A stretch of 64,000 nucleotides of DNA, taken from NCBI GenBank assembly GCA_038380435.1, contig JAWZYU010000020.1:41076307-41140306 (forward strand). The letters run 5' to 3'. Source of the stretch: Ryuthela nishihirai (Eukaryota; Arthropoda; Arachnida; Araneae; Heptathelidae). Shown piece by piece: positions 12,727 through 24,134 of this stretch. The notes beneath the pieces are model-generated. The model did not search any database. It had not been told where the DNA came from and saw only the letters and a program-made list of their open reading frames with translations. The position numbers and the translations under genes were made by a program. Each line of letters opens with the position of its first letter. The first letter of the stretch is position 1.

Positions 12727-13337
12727 TTGAAAAATTAATAAAGTAGCAGCAGTATAAATGGTTTACTGAAATAAATAATACATTACAAAAATAAACAAAA
12801 TTGCAGTTTGTCAACAAAATATAAAAAATTAGCAAACTTTCGTAATATCACATATAAAAATCATTAACATGGTGAAATCCACTTGCCAACAATGAGTGAC
12901 GGTTTTGTGTGCATGGCCAGATTAAAGATAGAAAAATTCATGGCAGCAAAATATTTTGAGGGGAAAGAATATCAACTTTCACCTCTGAATACAGCATCAT
13001 TAATTTTTTGCACGATCTTAGCGAATTTGATTATTGATTAGTATTACATTAGTGCCTGCCAATTATAACCTTTAAAAAATCAATTAATTAATGTACATAG
13101 AAACAAGATTTTTTTTGCCCACCCCCCTAGATTGGTATATGACTTTGCTGTGGGAAAAAGTGCTGGCTGGTAGGAATTTTCCAAATTTCTCCACCCCTGT
13201 AAACCATAATAATAAAGAAAAACTGGCAAATAGTTGAGTCATGTATGCAATAGTGATTGTAATCAAAACTATAAAATATATTCATTAACATGGCTTTACT
13301 CATTGCATATTTGCTTCTGAAGTGAGACAATCTACTA

Positions 13338-13439
13338 CATTAACCCTTTAACACCCAAGAAATCTCAGAAAAGGACAGAGGGTAGTAAAGACAAAAGAAC
13401 AGCACTATTCCATTTCAAATATTGGCCATTAAAAGGTTG
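13338..13439. repeat. second copy of the 4154-4330 repeat
   Basis: Matches 4160-4290 with scattered differences. It is interrupted at its right end by the hAT element at 13448, after which the match resumes (ACAAGTGACTGAGG versus ACAAGTGAATCAC). Confidence 0.5.
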
Positions 13440-13447
13440 ATTACAGG

Positions 13448-13993
13448 CAGGGCCAGCACAAGGAGGGTTCAGCGTGTTCTCAGAACCCAGCCCCGCACTT
13501 TAAAAGCCCCACAGTCCACGAAAAGCTCATCATATAAAACGAAATTTCAGTCATCATTGACTGAAATAGCAAAATTGGTCAATTTTGATGATGGAATTCA
13601 AGATTTTACAGTGAAAAAGGTGAGAAAAATTATGTAATATTTATAATATGCTTGGTGTTCCTATAAGCTGTATGTAGATATGTACCACACTTTGTACTTA
13701 TAATAAATAATTTATTATTATAAAATTTAGAAGTACAGTTGGCCCTCCACATTTGTGGGGGTTAGGGGCGCAGGACCACTGCAAATGTGAAAAAACCGCA
13801 AATATCTCTAGGCCCTTCAAACCTTAACTCTTAATACTGTTGACCATATTTAATACACAAAAAAATGTAAAACAGGCAAACTTGCAAATAATCAAATCTG
13901 CAAAAGTTAAGGTTTGACTGTACATATAAATGTGTTATTTTTGGCAGCACAGAAATTTGGAACCTGGCCCCACAAAAGTTCACGCTGGCCCTG
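13448..13993. mobile_element. non-autonomous hAT element
   Basis: The ends are CAGGGCCAGC and GCTGGCCCTG, a perfect 10-bp inverted repeat fitting YARNG. An 8-bp duplication flanks it: ATTACAGG (13440-13447) and ATTACAAG (13994-14001). Length is 546 bp with no transposase. It carries a pogo-type MITE inside. Confidence 0.8.
13736..13920. mobile_element. pogo/Tigger-type MITE nested in the hAT element
   Basis: TA-flanked (13734-13735, 13921-13922). It begins CAGTTGGCCCTCCACATTTG and ends with GTTAAGGTTTGACTG, which reads inward as CAGTCAAACCTTAAC. The CAGT(T/C)..CCCTC start is typical of pogo/Tigger MITEs. Confidence 0.65.
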
Positions 13994-14420
13994 ATTACAA
14001 GTGACTGAGGTGTGGGTGACATTTTTTTTTTTGAAATTGATGAAAGAGAAAAAAATTACTAAGAATAAAATATACTGAAGATTTTAAATGACAAAATAAA
14101 ATATTTTGCTTTTCTTGTGATATGATGAACCATTGAATTCTTTTAATAAAGAGTAGCCAAGATAATATCAGGGATGTTCAACAATATCAAGGCTTCTATG
14201 GCATAGTTGTTAGAAGAATCAAATGAAGTTACGTGCTTTGGTTTATTTTTTAAGACTTAAACCCCCAATTAACAGAATAATAAATTACCTCTGGAAAGAA
14301 TAAAAATGAGAATCCCAAAGTGTTCCAGGTTTATCATGTGTAGACTTCAGTACTTCCTAATGGTGGAAATTTGAGCTAAGGAATAATTTGAAAAATGCAA
14401 ATAATATTTCAGTAGTACCA

Positions 14421-14625
14421 TCCCATGGCCGAGTGGTTAGCGCGCTTGGCTACTGATCTAAGGGACCCGGGTTCGAGTCCCGGGTAAGGCATGGATGTTC
14501 GTGTTGTTTTTCTGCTGAGGTCCTGCCATCCTCTCAGACCTTCTACTGTGGCATATAAACTGACAGGCTCCTGTCAGACCTCTGTGGCAAGCAGCTGCTT
14601 GAGGGGGTATTTATTTATTTTTTAT
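14421..14625 (+). repeat. SINE2 copy, full length
   Basis: tRNA-like head with A box (TGGCCGAGTGGTTAGCGC) and B box (GGTTCGAGTCC). The body contains CTGCTGAGGTCCTGCCATCC and GACAGGCTCCTGTCAGACC, and the tail is GGGGGTATTTATTTATTT. The flanking duplication is TAGTACCA (14413-14420 and 14626-14633). The head looks Ser/Leu-like but lacks a long variable arm. Confidence 0.85.
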
Positions 14626-14649
14626 TAGTACCAGTAAACAAACAAATTA

Positions 14650-14842
14650 ATTACCCCTTAAGCAGCTGCTTGTCACTGAGGTGTCAGGAGTCTGTCAATA
14701 TAATACACCACAGAGTCTGCAAGTATGGTGATACCTCAGCAGAAGGGCAACCCAAAAAAGGAAACATCACCTCATCTGGGGGTTCAAGCCAAATCTCTCT
14801 AATTGATAGTTAAGCATATTAACCACTTGGCCATCAGTATAA
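14650..14842 (-). repeat. SINE2 copy, old, inverted relative to the previous one
   Basis: Begins TTACCCCTTAAGCAGCTGCT and ends at a degenerate head (CCACTTGGCCATCAG). Together with 14421-14625 it forms a tail-to-tail inverted pair separated by about 25 bp. Confidence 0.75.
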
Positions 14843-14849
14843 TATTAGT

Positions 14850-15880
14850 ACCTAACCAGTAGTATATTGGAAAATCTCAGGCGACCCTGCAGGAAACGTT
14901 TTAAGAGCCCTTGGGTAAAAATCCAATAAACTTTCCACTACTGAAATTTTATAATTAGATTTCTTACTAATATATTCATTTTAAAATTTTTTTAGAGATT
15001 TTAATAATTTAAATATTTAGAATCCACAGATATTTTACATAAAACCAAAATTATTACAGTTTGCTGCATAAAATGCAAATGTGTGCATTTTGCTTCGCAA
15101 GCAATCTCAATCACTATTAAATGTGGCTTTCGAGATTTCAGATCACTGCTCTAGACTTATGCTAAGTAATTTCTTATTCAACACTGATACTAATTTATTC
15201 ACTCTTCACTTATTATAATAATTTATATAAATAATAAAAGTTAACTTACGAAGTTTGAAGTACTCTTTTCTATAAACAGGCTTTTCAGCAGCATGTAATC
15301 ATGATTTATGCTATTATGACTCCATGAACACATTTACAATAACAAAAAATATACACTTTATATATAAAAAACAGCTTTTTATTTATTTACTGAGTGATTA
15401 CACTGTTTTATGTTTGAGAAAGTAGGCGATAAAGAAAATTTAAAAATCTCAATGTGACAAAATCAAATATATAAAAGCGTATACATGATGATTATAAATT
15501 TAGTGATTGCCATTTCATAATTTCCAAAAGATAGCATGCAGGTATTTATTGCCAATGGCCTATTGGCTGGCGCTACGGCCGGCAAGCATGACAATTTAAT
15601 CAAATTATTAAACTTTTTTGCTTCCCTGATGATTCTCTAAGCGGAAAGAGGTAACAATAAGAGTTAACAACCTTAGAGAAAACATTTTACGAATAAGGCA
15701 AAATGTACGAAAAGCCAAGTATTTTAAGGCCGGTTTTTTGCACCAAGACAAAATGGCTACATAGGACAAAACTGAAGAACGCATAATTTTGAATGTTAAG
15801 TAATTTAAATTGTTGGCCATGCCATCGTCATCGAAATACGTTTATTTAATCACTATGCTGAAGAAAATTTTTCATATCTA
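14850..15880. other. AT-rich stretch, possible 5' region of the minus-strand gene
   Basis: No gene or repeat recognised. A minus-strand donor-like CTTC/GTAAGT at about 15249 could end an untranslated first exon, but nothing else supports it. Confidence 0.3.
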
Positions 15881-16179
15881 TTCTATACTAGAGGCCCTAT
15901 ATAGGTAGAGGTTGGCCATCTCAAATTTGGACGCCATGTTTTGTCGTCGCTCGATTGTTTAGTATGCATAGCTGAATGGTATTGCACGAATACTTATGGA
16001 TTCCGGAAAAGGGTAGGGTAATATTCGATACAGATTTCAGTGTTCATGATTGGAAGCACTTTAGAAAATGACTAAAAAAAGAAAAGTAAGTTTAAGGGCT
16101 TTTGTATTAAAAAAAAAACCCATATAATTTCGCTTTGTTTTCTGTCCGTCTACAAACATAGAACTTTTTTGTTTATACA

Positions 16180-17080
16180 GAAAAATAAAAAATTATATTT
16201 TGTGTTAGATAGGTATTAATGATATATTACGATATGCACTTTTCAAATCTCCCAAAAGTTATAACTGCGTCGTCCTCTAACGGTGGAAAATTTTGAAAAA
16301 TTCCAAAATATCAAACGAATATTTCAAACGATGTACTTATGTTAGAAGTTTGAAATTTTAGTGTTGAAATGTGACGGTTACGTAGTTACCATTGGCAACA
16401 ATCACTTGACTCTTTAGACCCAGAGGGGGAGGTGAATGCAGCTTATTTTTGATTTAACAGAAAAGTGTACGTTTTTAGAGATGAATTAAAATTTATTTTT
16501 GGGTTGGACAGGCATTGATGAAATATTACAATTTACATTTTGCAAATTTTCTGAAAGCTATAATTGCGCCCTCTAACGGTGTAAAAAATCGAAAAAGCCC
16601 AAAAATTTAAAAGGAATATTGGAACGATGTATTTATGCTAAAAGTTTGTAATTTTTGTCGTGGAATGTGACAACCTTGAAAATTCCATTGACAACAATGA
16701 CATGACCCTAAGCCCAAGGTAGGTAAGAAACGTAACGGTTTTAAGTGATAATTGGAAATCTTTTTTAGTTGGTTAATAATGAAATGTAATTCGCATTTTC
16801 AAAGGTAGTTTTAATTTACATCATTAGAGATCACTAAATACCGAAACTGCAAAACGTTTATTGAAAGTTTCAAGTGATTTATTTATGGTAGAAATTTCGG
16901 TGCATAGAGTTCTGTTATGGTAGAAATTCCACTGACAGCAATGATTTGCCCACTATTTTCACAGGAGTGAGAGAAAAGCAGCATTTGAAGTTTAAGAAAA
17001 GACAAATATTTGTTATGTTTTATAATCACTAATAAAATATACTGTGTGCATTTCCCTCATAATGCATCAAAAAATAAATA
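16180..17080. repeat. degenerate ~260-300 bp internal repeats of the TAGAGG element
   Basis: The same sentence recurs at about 16180, 16478, 16740 and 16990. It consists of a T-rich start with 'ggttggataggtattaat', then 'gcgccctctaacggt', then 'tagaagtttgaaatttt', then 'ccattggcaacaatcacttg'. Equivalent units occur in the inner copy near 20200-20500 and, reversed, near 29880-30480. They are too diverged to be a young satellite. Confidence 0.65.
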
Positions 17081-17087
17081 AATAACC

Positions 17088-17205
17088 CCTCAAGCAGCTG
17101 TTTGTACAGAGGTCTGACTGTCAATTTATACGCCACAGTAGAAGGTCTATGAGGATGGAGGAACCTCAGCAGTAAAACAACATGAACATCCATAATTAAA
17201 ACATT
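17088..17205 (-). repeat. SINE2 3' part carried in the outer TAGAGG element
   Basis: Reads CCCCTCAAGCAGCTG then the antisense SINE2 body and stops without a tRNA head near 17200. The same fragment lies at the matching place of the inner copy (29465-29592). Confidence 0.75.
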
Positions 17206-17572
17206 TAAGGAGTGAAAAAGTAGCAAAGGAAGAACTTCATTCTCTTTGAAAATGAGATTCCCATATGCGCCAGAGGCGATATGCGTTCTTCTACTGATTT
17301 TACACTTTCAATACCCTCTGACAGTAAAAATTCGAACTACTGTATAATTGAGAAAATAAACTATAAATATTGTATTAGTACCTATAATGTGCAAAATAAG
17401 TTTTTCATTTATCTCTTAAAGCAAAGAAGTTACATTTTACCAATGGGACAAATCATTACTATTAGGGAAAAGCACTTGACCATTACACTCTATGACAAAA
17501 AATGTAAGTTTCTAGCAAAAATAGATCGTTTACAACGTTTATTTAGAGGTCCTGTACAGTTAGAGGCTGCCC

Positions 17573-19738
17573 TTCTTCTTCTTATACATCCTTCTTTCTA
17601 AGCTGGACCTATTTGTAAAGGGGGCCTCGGCCCCCTTATCATCAGGTCCATACGCATAAAGGGCAGTGGGTGCGGATGAAAACAGAAAAGACTGGCCAGC
17701 ACAGTGAAGGCTGGCAATCGTACATATTGGCAATTGGGCTTTAGGCCGCAGGCCGCCCAGTGGTGGAGAGGCAGATGTTGAAGGGTGAAGGAGAATAAAT
17801 ACCAGTTGCATGTCATGTGAAGGGGGGGGGAAGGGGGGAGAGAGATAGAGGAAGAAGTAGTGTATATATTTTTTTTATAATTTTCAGAGTGGCGAATGTT
17901 ATGTTATTTTATGAAGTTGTGGCCATGGTTGGTTGCCAGTATGGTAGATTTGAGTCAATCAAAGGGGGATGAAATATTTGGTGGGGGAGCAGAGACGGTG
18001 GGATAGGTAAAACTCCTGTGTCAGGAAGATGGAGAAGGAAATATTTATGGATGTTTATCTAACACCAGAGGTTAGCATTGGGTTGCCCTGCCATGCAGTG
18101 AAATGTTGCGCAGGGGTGGATCTGGGAAAAGTCATAGATCAGTGACAGCCATATATATGGGAAGGAGTATGATAAAGATAATCTTTTATTTTGGGAGGAG
18201 AAGGGAGGAAAATGATATAGCAACGTTATATGAGTTGGAAATCAAATTTATGTGTTCAGTGTGTGGTGGTCAGTGTTTAAATTTTATAGAGCCAATAGAA
18301 GGTCAGCCATGAGCTTGGGGTGTGTGGCAGGAGTGTAGTTTAAGGTTCCCATCAAAGGGTAGTGGGAGATGTGGTGAGATTCCATATGTATATTAGGTAT
18401 GATAATGTGAATAGAGATGTTATGTTCTGGGAGAGATTCCATATAAGTTATTGGGTTAAAGAGAAATATAAAAGTTTCCAATATAGAAATAAAGTTTTCC
18501 TTTATGTAACTTTATTTTTGATAGTTAGATTGATTTTTTTTTGATGATTTTATACTATATATTTTTTTTTATTTAGTTTCTATGGAATAAGTTGTCCAAA
18601 ATGCGTCTTTTGATGTCCTATGGGGATCTTTTATTGGCATCTGGATCTTTTAGTGTCCCAAGGATCTTTTAAAAGAGAGGTAAAGGCCTTTGGAGAGGCA
18701 GAGAGGCTTTAGGGGAATCTCCCAGTGCTGTTGATATATTGGGCCAAGGCCCTATAGTGGCTTTTTATATTATTATGAGTAGGACCAAGAATTGTATGGG
18801 ATGAGAAATAAGTGGTTCCCAGTGTGGTGAGTTCTGGAAGAGGGTAATTCTATGTATTGTGTATTTGGTGCAGTGTAGAAGGTAGTGTGGAATGTCTTCT
18901 ATCACATGGCATGTAGTGCAAAGAGCAGATGGTACCTTTTGTATCATGAAAAGGTCCTTGTTGAGATTTGTTCTGCCAGTGCGTAGTTGATGAATTGCTG
19001 TTTGGGCTCTTCTTGATAGGTAGTTGAGATTTAGTGTGTGTGGGATGGCAGCAATGGTGGCTCTGAATGTATTTTTAATTGTGGCCTGTTGGATCCAGTT
19101 TTGTGTCCATGTGGAGTGGAAGAATTTGTTGATTTCAATTAGGTGATGATTATATGTCTCAGGGGTGTGATAATTTGGTGTAGGGATATTGTGTCCTTGT
19201 TTAGCAAGATGGTCAGTAGTGTCATTATGGGTTATGTTACAATGAGAGGGTATCCAGTGGAATGTTAGTGTTTTGTCAATTATATTGTGTGAAATTCTGT
19301 GAATATGGAAAAGAGAGTAATTTTGTGATAGGTTGTATGTATGTTTGTTGATGCTGTGCAAGGCAGATTTTGAGTCAGTGATAATATGTATGCTGTGTGT
19401 ATTTTGTGTGGAGGACCATTCCAAAGCCATATGTATTGCAGCTAGCTCTGTAGCAGTACTGTTTTCTGCATGGTTCATTTTGATTATATGTGAGAAAATT
19501 GGTTGGGTAGAGTGGAAGGCAGCAGAGCCATTTGTTGTGTGTGGGATGTGGGAGCCATCTGTGAATATAATGAGGTCTGTGGTAGGAATGTTTGTGATGA
19601 GTTGTTCCGCTGCAAATTTTAGTTCTTGTGGGAGGTGTTTATATTTTTGGGTGATGTGTGGTAGTGTGAGATTTATGGAGGATTTTTTAATAATCCAATA
19701 GGGGATTGTGTATCTAGGGTTGAAAGGTTTGATTTTTT
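17573..19738 (-). mobile_element. 5'-truncated LINE with RNase H (I/Jockey-like)
   Basis: It interrupts the inner element between GAGGCTGCC (17564-17572) and ATCTTGGTGATTC (19739 on), which are contiguous in the outer copy (31861-31890). On the minus strand it holds the end of a LINE polyprotein (18765-19742), a 1.2-kb 3' UTR and a short GAA-rich tail next to the left border. 5' truncation is expected from target-primed reverse transcription. Confidence 0.75.
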
Positions 19739-19742
19739 CCAT
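18765..19742 (-). CDS. LINE RNase H domain and C-terminal zinc knuckle (partial polyprotein)
   Basis: This is an open frame of 325 codons. RNase H would degrade the RNA strand of the RNA-DNA hybrid during retrotransposition. All four catalytic acids are visible: IIFTDGSHI (D, about residue 61), ATELAAIHMALEW (E), HIITDSKSALHS (D) and NDTTDHLAKQG (D), with HWIPSHCN between the last two. A CTTCHVIEDIPHYLLHC cluster (C-x2-C-H-C) follows near residue 285. This order (RNase H then zinc knuckle at the very C terminus) is typical of I- and Jockey-related LINEs. The first ATG lies at the truncation border, so it is not a true start: RT and endonuclease are missing. Confidence 0.8.
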   Translation of the reverse strand: MEKIKPFNPRYTIPYWIIKKSSINLTLPHITQKYKHLPQELKFAAEQLITNIPTTDLIIFTDGSHIPHTTNGSAAFHSTQPIFSHIIKMNHAENSTATELAAIHMALEWSSTQNTHSIHIITDSKSALHSINKHTYNLSQNYSLFHIHRISHNIIDKTLTFHWIPSHCNITHNDTTDHLAKQGHNIPTPNYHTPETYNHHLIEINKFFHSTWTQNWIQQATIKNTFRATIAAIPHTLNLNYLSRRAQTAIHQLRTGRTNLNKDLFMIQKVPSALCTTCHVIEDIPHYLLHCTKYTIHRITLFQNSPHWEPLISHPIQFLVLLIII

Positions 19743-19921
19743 CTTGGTGATTCATTGCCATTGGTTGATTGAGTCACGTGGTTTATGGGTGCCATGTTTT
19801 GTGGTACCGTGAGACAAAATCCTATGAGTTAGTATATGTGCAAAGTTAAAACTTCTCAATTCTTGTAGTTTTATATATATCTACCACTTTTTTTGTCCAA
19901 AAAAGCTGTTATATTTTATGA

Positions 19922-20182
19922 ATGCCTCACTACGCTGCATTTGGGTGTAAAAATTTCACTCAAAGAAATAAATTAATATATTTTTCCGAGAAACTCCATC
20001 AGAAGACGGCAATTGGCTGCAATAGAAATGAGCTAACTGAGAATCAAATAATTTGTTTTAAAGTTCATTTGAAAAACAAACAAGTTTTCACTTTGTCGTC
20101 TGCCTATGCCAATAATTATTCGTCTATTCTGTCCGTCTCTCTGTTACTTTCCATCTGTGTCTTTCCACCTGTCTGTCTGTAG
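19922..20182 (+). pseudogene. THAP-like zinc-finger start, decayed (inner element)
   Basis: The frame begins MPHYAAFGCKN, matching the THAP start M-P-x-C-A-A-x-G-C-x-N except that the first Cys is Tyr. Further on NELTENQIICFKVHLK resembles the 'LTEN-x-x-ICSKHF' half with the remaining Cys and His. The middle part seems frameshifted. THAP domains bind DNA and head the transposases of P and Kolobok elements. The ATG lies about 212 bp from the element terminus once the LINE is removed. Confidence 0.55.
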
Positions 20183-21756
20183 ACAATATTTTTTTTACCT
20201 TTACAGATAAATGAAAAATTCTTTTTGGGTTGGATAGGTGTCAAACAAATATTTCGATTCGCAACTTTGAAAAATTTCAATAGCTTTAATAGCGCCCTCT
20301 AGCGATGGGAAAAGATGGAAAATGCTAAATTTTCAAACGAATATTACAGACCATTTACACTAGAAATCTCAAATTTTGGTAGTAGAGTGTTATAGTCAGA
20401 AGGTACAATGGCAACAAGACTTTGCCGTCTTAGCCAAAAGAGTGGTGAGAAAATGAAACTTTTTTAAAGAGATAAACGAAACAATATATATAATTTATTT
20501 TTTGTTTTACAGGCACTAACAAAACATTAATGATTTAAACAATATTTAATAATCTCAGCGTTACCTGTAGACTTTTAAACGTCTATAAATCAATAAATTT
20601 TTTTGTGAAAAAAACCGGCGTTAGTTCAACAGGTTCGAATACTCTCGCATGTTTCTGGAGAGATGCAAGTTTGAATTCTGTATGTCGGAGAAATTTTTTC
20701 CACAAAAATATTAATATTTACATTTTTCGAATCCCCATCAATTGGAATTTCCAGTGTTAGAGAGTGCTAAGAGCGATAAATAAAAACTCGAAAGGCGACT
20801 TCTTGCGTGGAAAAAAGCAAGAAATACAAAATCTTTAAATAAATTTTGCAAACGATCTATTTTTGCTAGAAACTTAAATTTTTGGTCACAGAGTGTAATG
20901 ATCAAGTGTTTTAACCTAATAGTAATGATTTGTCCCATTGGTAAAATGCAACTTTTGTGCATTAAGAGATAAATGAAAACTTTTTTTGCACATTATAGGT
21001 GCTAAGGCCTGTAAATGGTAGCTAGGTGTAAACTCGATGGAGAGCTGTGTACCAATCCCAAGTGATCATGCACAGAACTGGCCAGGTCTAGCACCTAATG
21101 TCCGACCCCACCTTCTCGTGGTGCAGACCGTTAGTACCTTTCAAAAGAGATATTCTCTTTCGGAAGGGAACGGAAGGGGAGGGCTGCCAGTTCAGTATGG
21201 CCTACTGATCTGGTCATCTACGGCCACTTTTTTCTTGTTTTTCAAACCTGCTGAGGAGTGGTCAACTTTACAGGGTCCTGGTGCTGACCATTTATACCTA
21301 CTAGACTGGACTTGTTTATGGATTTGAATTTGATTACGGATCCTGGACTTGCTGCACTGGTGGGACTCTGTTGAGGGAGAATTTGCTGTTATGATTTCTG
21401 TTTGGTTCTGGGTTGCCAGCCTTAAGTGAACAGAGGCATGGGATACCTTATATCAGCTGGTGGATAATCCTAATCAGAGGCCATCGCAGGTACCTGAACC
21501 TTAGTTAGCTAACTGGGCATCGTCAAGCCTAAACTGGAGTAATGTGTTTCAGGCAGGCAATATGGCTCTTGAAAAAGTCCACTTGAAAAGGTGGTGCCTG
21601 AAGTTCCTACCAGCATCGGTGACTCCAGCCTTTAGCGGAGGAGGAACAGGCCTTTGCCCCATGCCTGCGATCAAGGGGCTGTTTGATATTGTTGGCCCTA
21701 CCAATCTCAATAAACCTAATTTTTAAAAAAATCCTACTAATCATTTTCTCTCTGCA

Positions 21757-22640
21757 GGAACGTGGAACGTGAGGACATTACATAGAGATTATTCTGTTGA
21801 TGTCCTCATGCACGAATTCCAGCGCTATAACCTAGATATTCTAGGCTTACAAGAGACCAGATGGACAGGTAAAGGTGAGATACTTAAAAATAACTTTTAA
21901 TTTCTCTTTACAGGGAGGGAGGATGGAAAGCATCACCAAGGCGTGGGCTGCTGCTCAGCAGACATGCTAGTGATGCTCTTCTAGGATATGAGTGCATTAA
22001 TGAAAGGTTTCTTACAGCAAAATTTCAGACAAGCATTAAAGACTTGAATGTTATCTGCTGTTATGCCCCCACTGAGGATGCCGATGAGGATGAGAAAGAT
22101 AGGTTTTACGGACAACTTCAGGATATTTTGAATTCTGTCAAGAAAGGAGATATTACCCTTGTTCTAGGTGAATTCAATGCCAAAGTTGGTACTGACTCTG
22201 ACCTTTGGGGTGGGGTGATAGGCCCTTTTGGTACTGGTAGCTGCAATGGCAATGGGCAACGTCTCCTACAGGTAAGTAAACTCAATGGATTCAGAATAAC
22301 CAGCACCTATTACAAACACTGCTACATACACAAGTACACATGGGTTTCACCTGATGGGCTCATGAATAGGAATATGATTGATTATATATTAATTAACAGC
22401 AAATGGGCTAGTTCTGTTAGAAATACCAGGGCATATAGGGGAGCTGAAATTGGATCTGACCATTACCTTGTTAAAAGTGTCTTGCAACTTAAACTTAAAA
22501 AGTGTTGTGCTAGGGTTAAAAAATTTACTTTTAATACTGAAGCTCTGAAAGACCCTGTTATAGCCAAAGCTTACCATGATAGGTTACTTAGTCATTATGA
22601 CAGTCATAGTTTGCTTACTACTGAAGTTGAGGAAGAATGA
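21757..22640 (+). pseudogene. LINE endonuclease (EEP family) domain, broken
   Basis: It starts GTWNVRTLHRDY at 21757 and continues with LDILGLQETRWTG (metal-binding Glu). After frameshifts near 21895-21960 it resumes in the frame opened at 22044 with NVICCYAPTEDADEDEK, VLGEFNAKVG, NRNMIDYILI and GSDHYLVKSV (catalytic SDH). The usual GDFN is GEFN here. A TGA at 22638 replaces what should be a Trp codon before GHFKQAF. It would nick target DNA to prime reverse transcription if intact. Confidence 0.85.
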
Positions 22641-22829
22641 GGCCACTTTAAACAGGCTTTTTTGGAAACTAACAGTACTCTTTAGGGAAAAAGGAGCAGA
22701 GGAGACAGAATTATTTAAGTGATAAGGCAATTGAGCTTATTTCAGAAAGAAGGAACTGCAGGAATGTCCTTAATCAGTACCCTACTACTCCTAATAGAAA
22801 GGATTACAGAGAGCTTAATAAACGTGTAA

Positions 22830-23498
22830 AGGATCAGTTAGCTACTGATAAGAATCTTTGGCTTGATGGCTTGGCTGACAAAGCTGAGGAAGCAGTTAGG
22901 CAGCACAACAGCAGAGAGCTGTACCAGATAGTTAATGTTTTATGTGGTAGAAAACGGACAGGCATACAAGGATTGCAGGATAAACAAGGTAAGGTTATAG
23001 AAGGTGAGGATTCTGTCATGGCTAGGTGGGCTGAGCATTTCAGTGATGTTCTAAACAATGTAGTTAGTTCTACTCCCATTGTTTCTAATGATGATAGATG
23101 CATTGGTGGCTTTAATGTTATCCCTATAACACAATTTGAAGTTATTTTGACTATTTCTAAACTTAAACTTCATAAATCCCCAGGGGAAGATGAAATTACT
23201 ACAGAAATGCTCAGAGCTGGGAATGCTTCGGTTACCACTTGGGTGACTGAAATTTTGAATAACCTTTATGATAAAGGCATGGTTCCTAAACATTAATATT
23301 ATCCCTATTTTCAAAAAAGGTGATCGCAGTTCTTGTGATAACTGTACGGGTATCAGCCTACTCTCTGTTCCAGGTAAAGTTCTTTCCATGATTGTGCTTA
23401 ATAGAATTAAGAATCTGGTTGACAGGCAATTGCATGATGAGCAATGTGGATTCAGAAGTGGTAGGGGATGTGTAGATCAGATAATTTCACTTAGGCAG
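22830..23498 (+). pseudogene. LINE reverse transcriptase, N-terminal part
   Basis: Translation gives KLKLHKSPGEDEITTEML, then after a frameshift near 23290 NIIPIFKKGDRSSCDN, then GISLLSVPGKVLSMIVLNRI and EQCGFRSGRGCVDQI. These are RT blocks 0 to 3 in order. The frame is cut at 23498 by the LTR element and resumes at 27667, one GGCAG repeat apart. Confidence 0.85.
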
Positions 23499-24131
23499 TG
23501 TCAGGCTAGAGGCCTTTTTAGATATTTTTTTTGTTCATGCTTTGTATATTTTTTTTGGATTTCACCAAAATAGGCATATGCTACGTGGGAGGCCCTCTGT
23601 CCCAGCATCTGGAGTGTTAATTGAAGTAGCAGTGCCCGGGGGATGGAGGTCACCCAAAACGCTTGTGTCCGCTGACAAGCAACCCGGAGCCTAGCGGACT
23701 TCCCAGATGGTCGGGCGGAGAGAGAAAGAGAAAGGGTTGGCAACGAGGAGGAGAGAGCCAGTCGAGGAACGAAGGCGGGCAGATGAAAAATTGTAAAGCT
23801 GGGAAATGCCGACTGGTAATAACGGCATTGGGTCTGTGAATACAGCTGAACAGGCATAGTAAGCTGGTGTTGATGTAATGCTATGTAATTAAGCATATGT
23901 CCTTGTCTATCAAGCATGTTTGGAAGGTTCAATAAATAATTGTTATATTTAAGTAAAAGCTGAGGTTGAACCAATTTATTGGGGAGGAGCCTCAGTAATG
24001 AGTCCCTGCTATCGTGATAAAACCGTTGATTTTATCTGAAAAACTCTTTCACCCGTCGCGTATTGTGATCGAACCGAGGGGACATTCCTAAGCGGTCCCA
24101 ATAAACAAACAAACGAAGAAGCAACATCACA
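23499..24131 (+). repeat. 5' LTR of the gag-protease element
   Basis: Starts TGTCAGGCTAGAGGCC and ends CAACATCACA; 633 bp. By eye it differs from the 3' LTR at about 20 positions, roughly 3%. Confidence 0.9.
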
Positions 24132-24134
24132 AAG

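Noticed and set aside
13422..13637. 71-codon frame as a gene
   Set aside because: Crosses the hAT terminus and has no domain.
17281..17601. Conserved protein (shared peptide with 20738-20962)
   Set aside because: Similarity is at nucleotide level between repeats of the TAGAGG element; no start or domain support.
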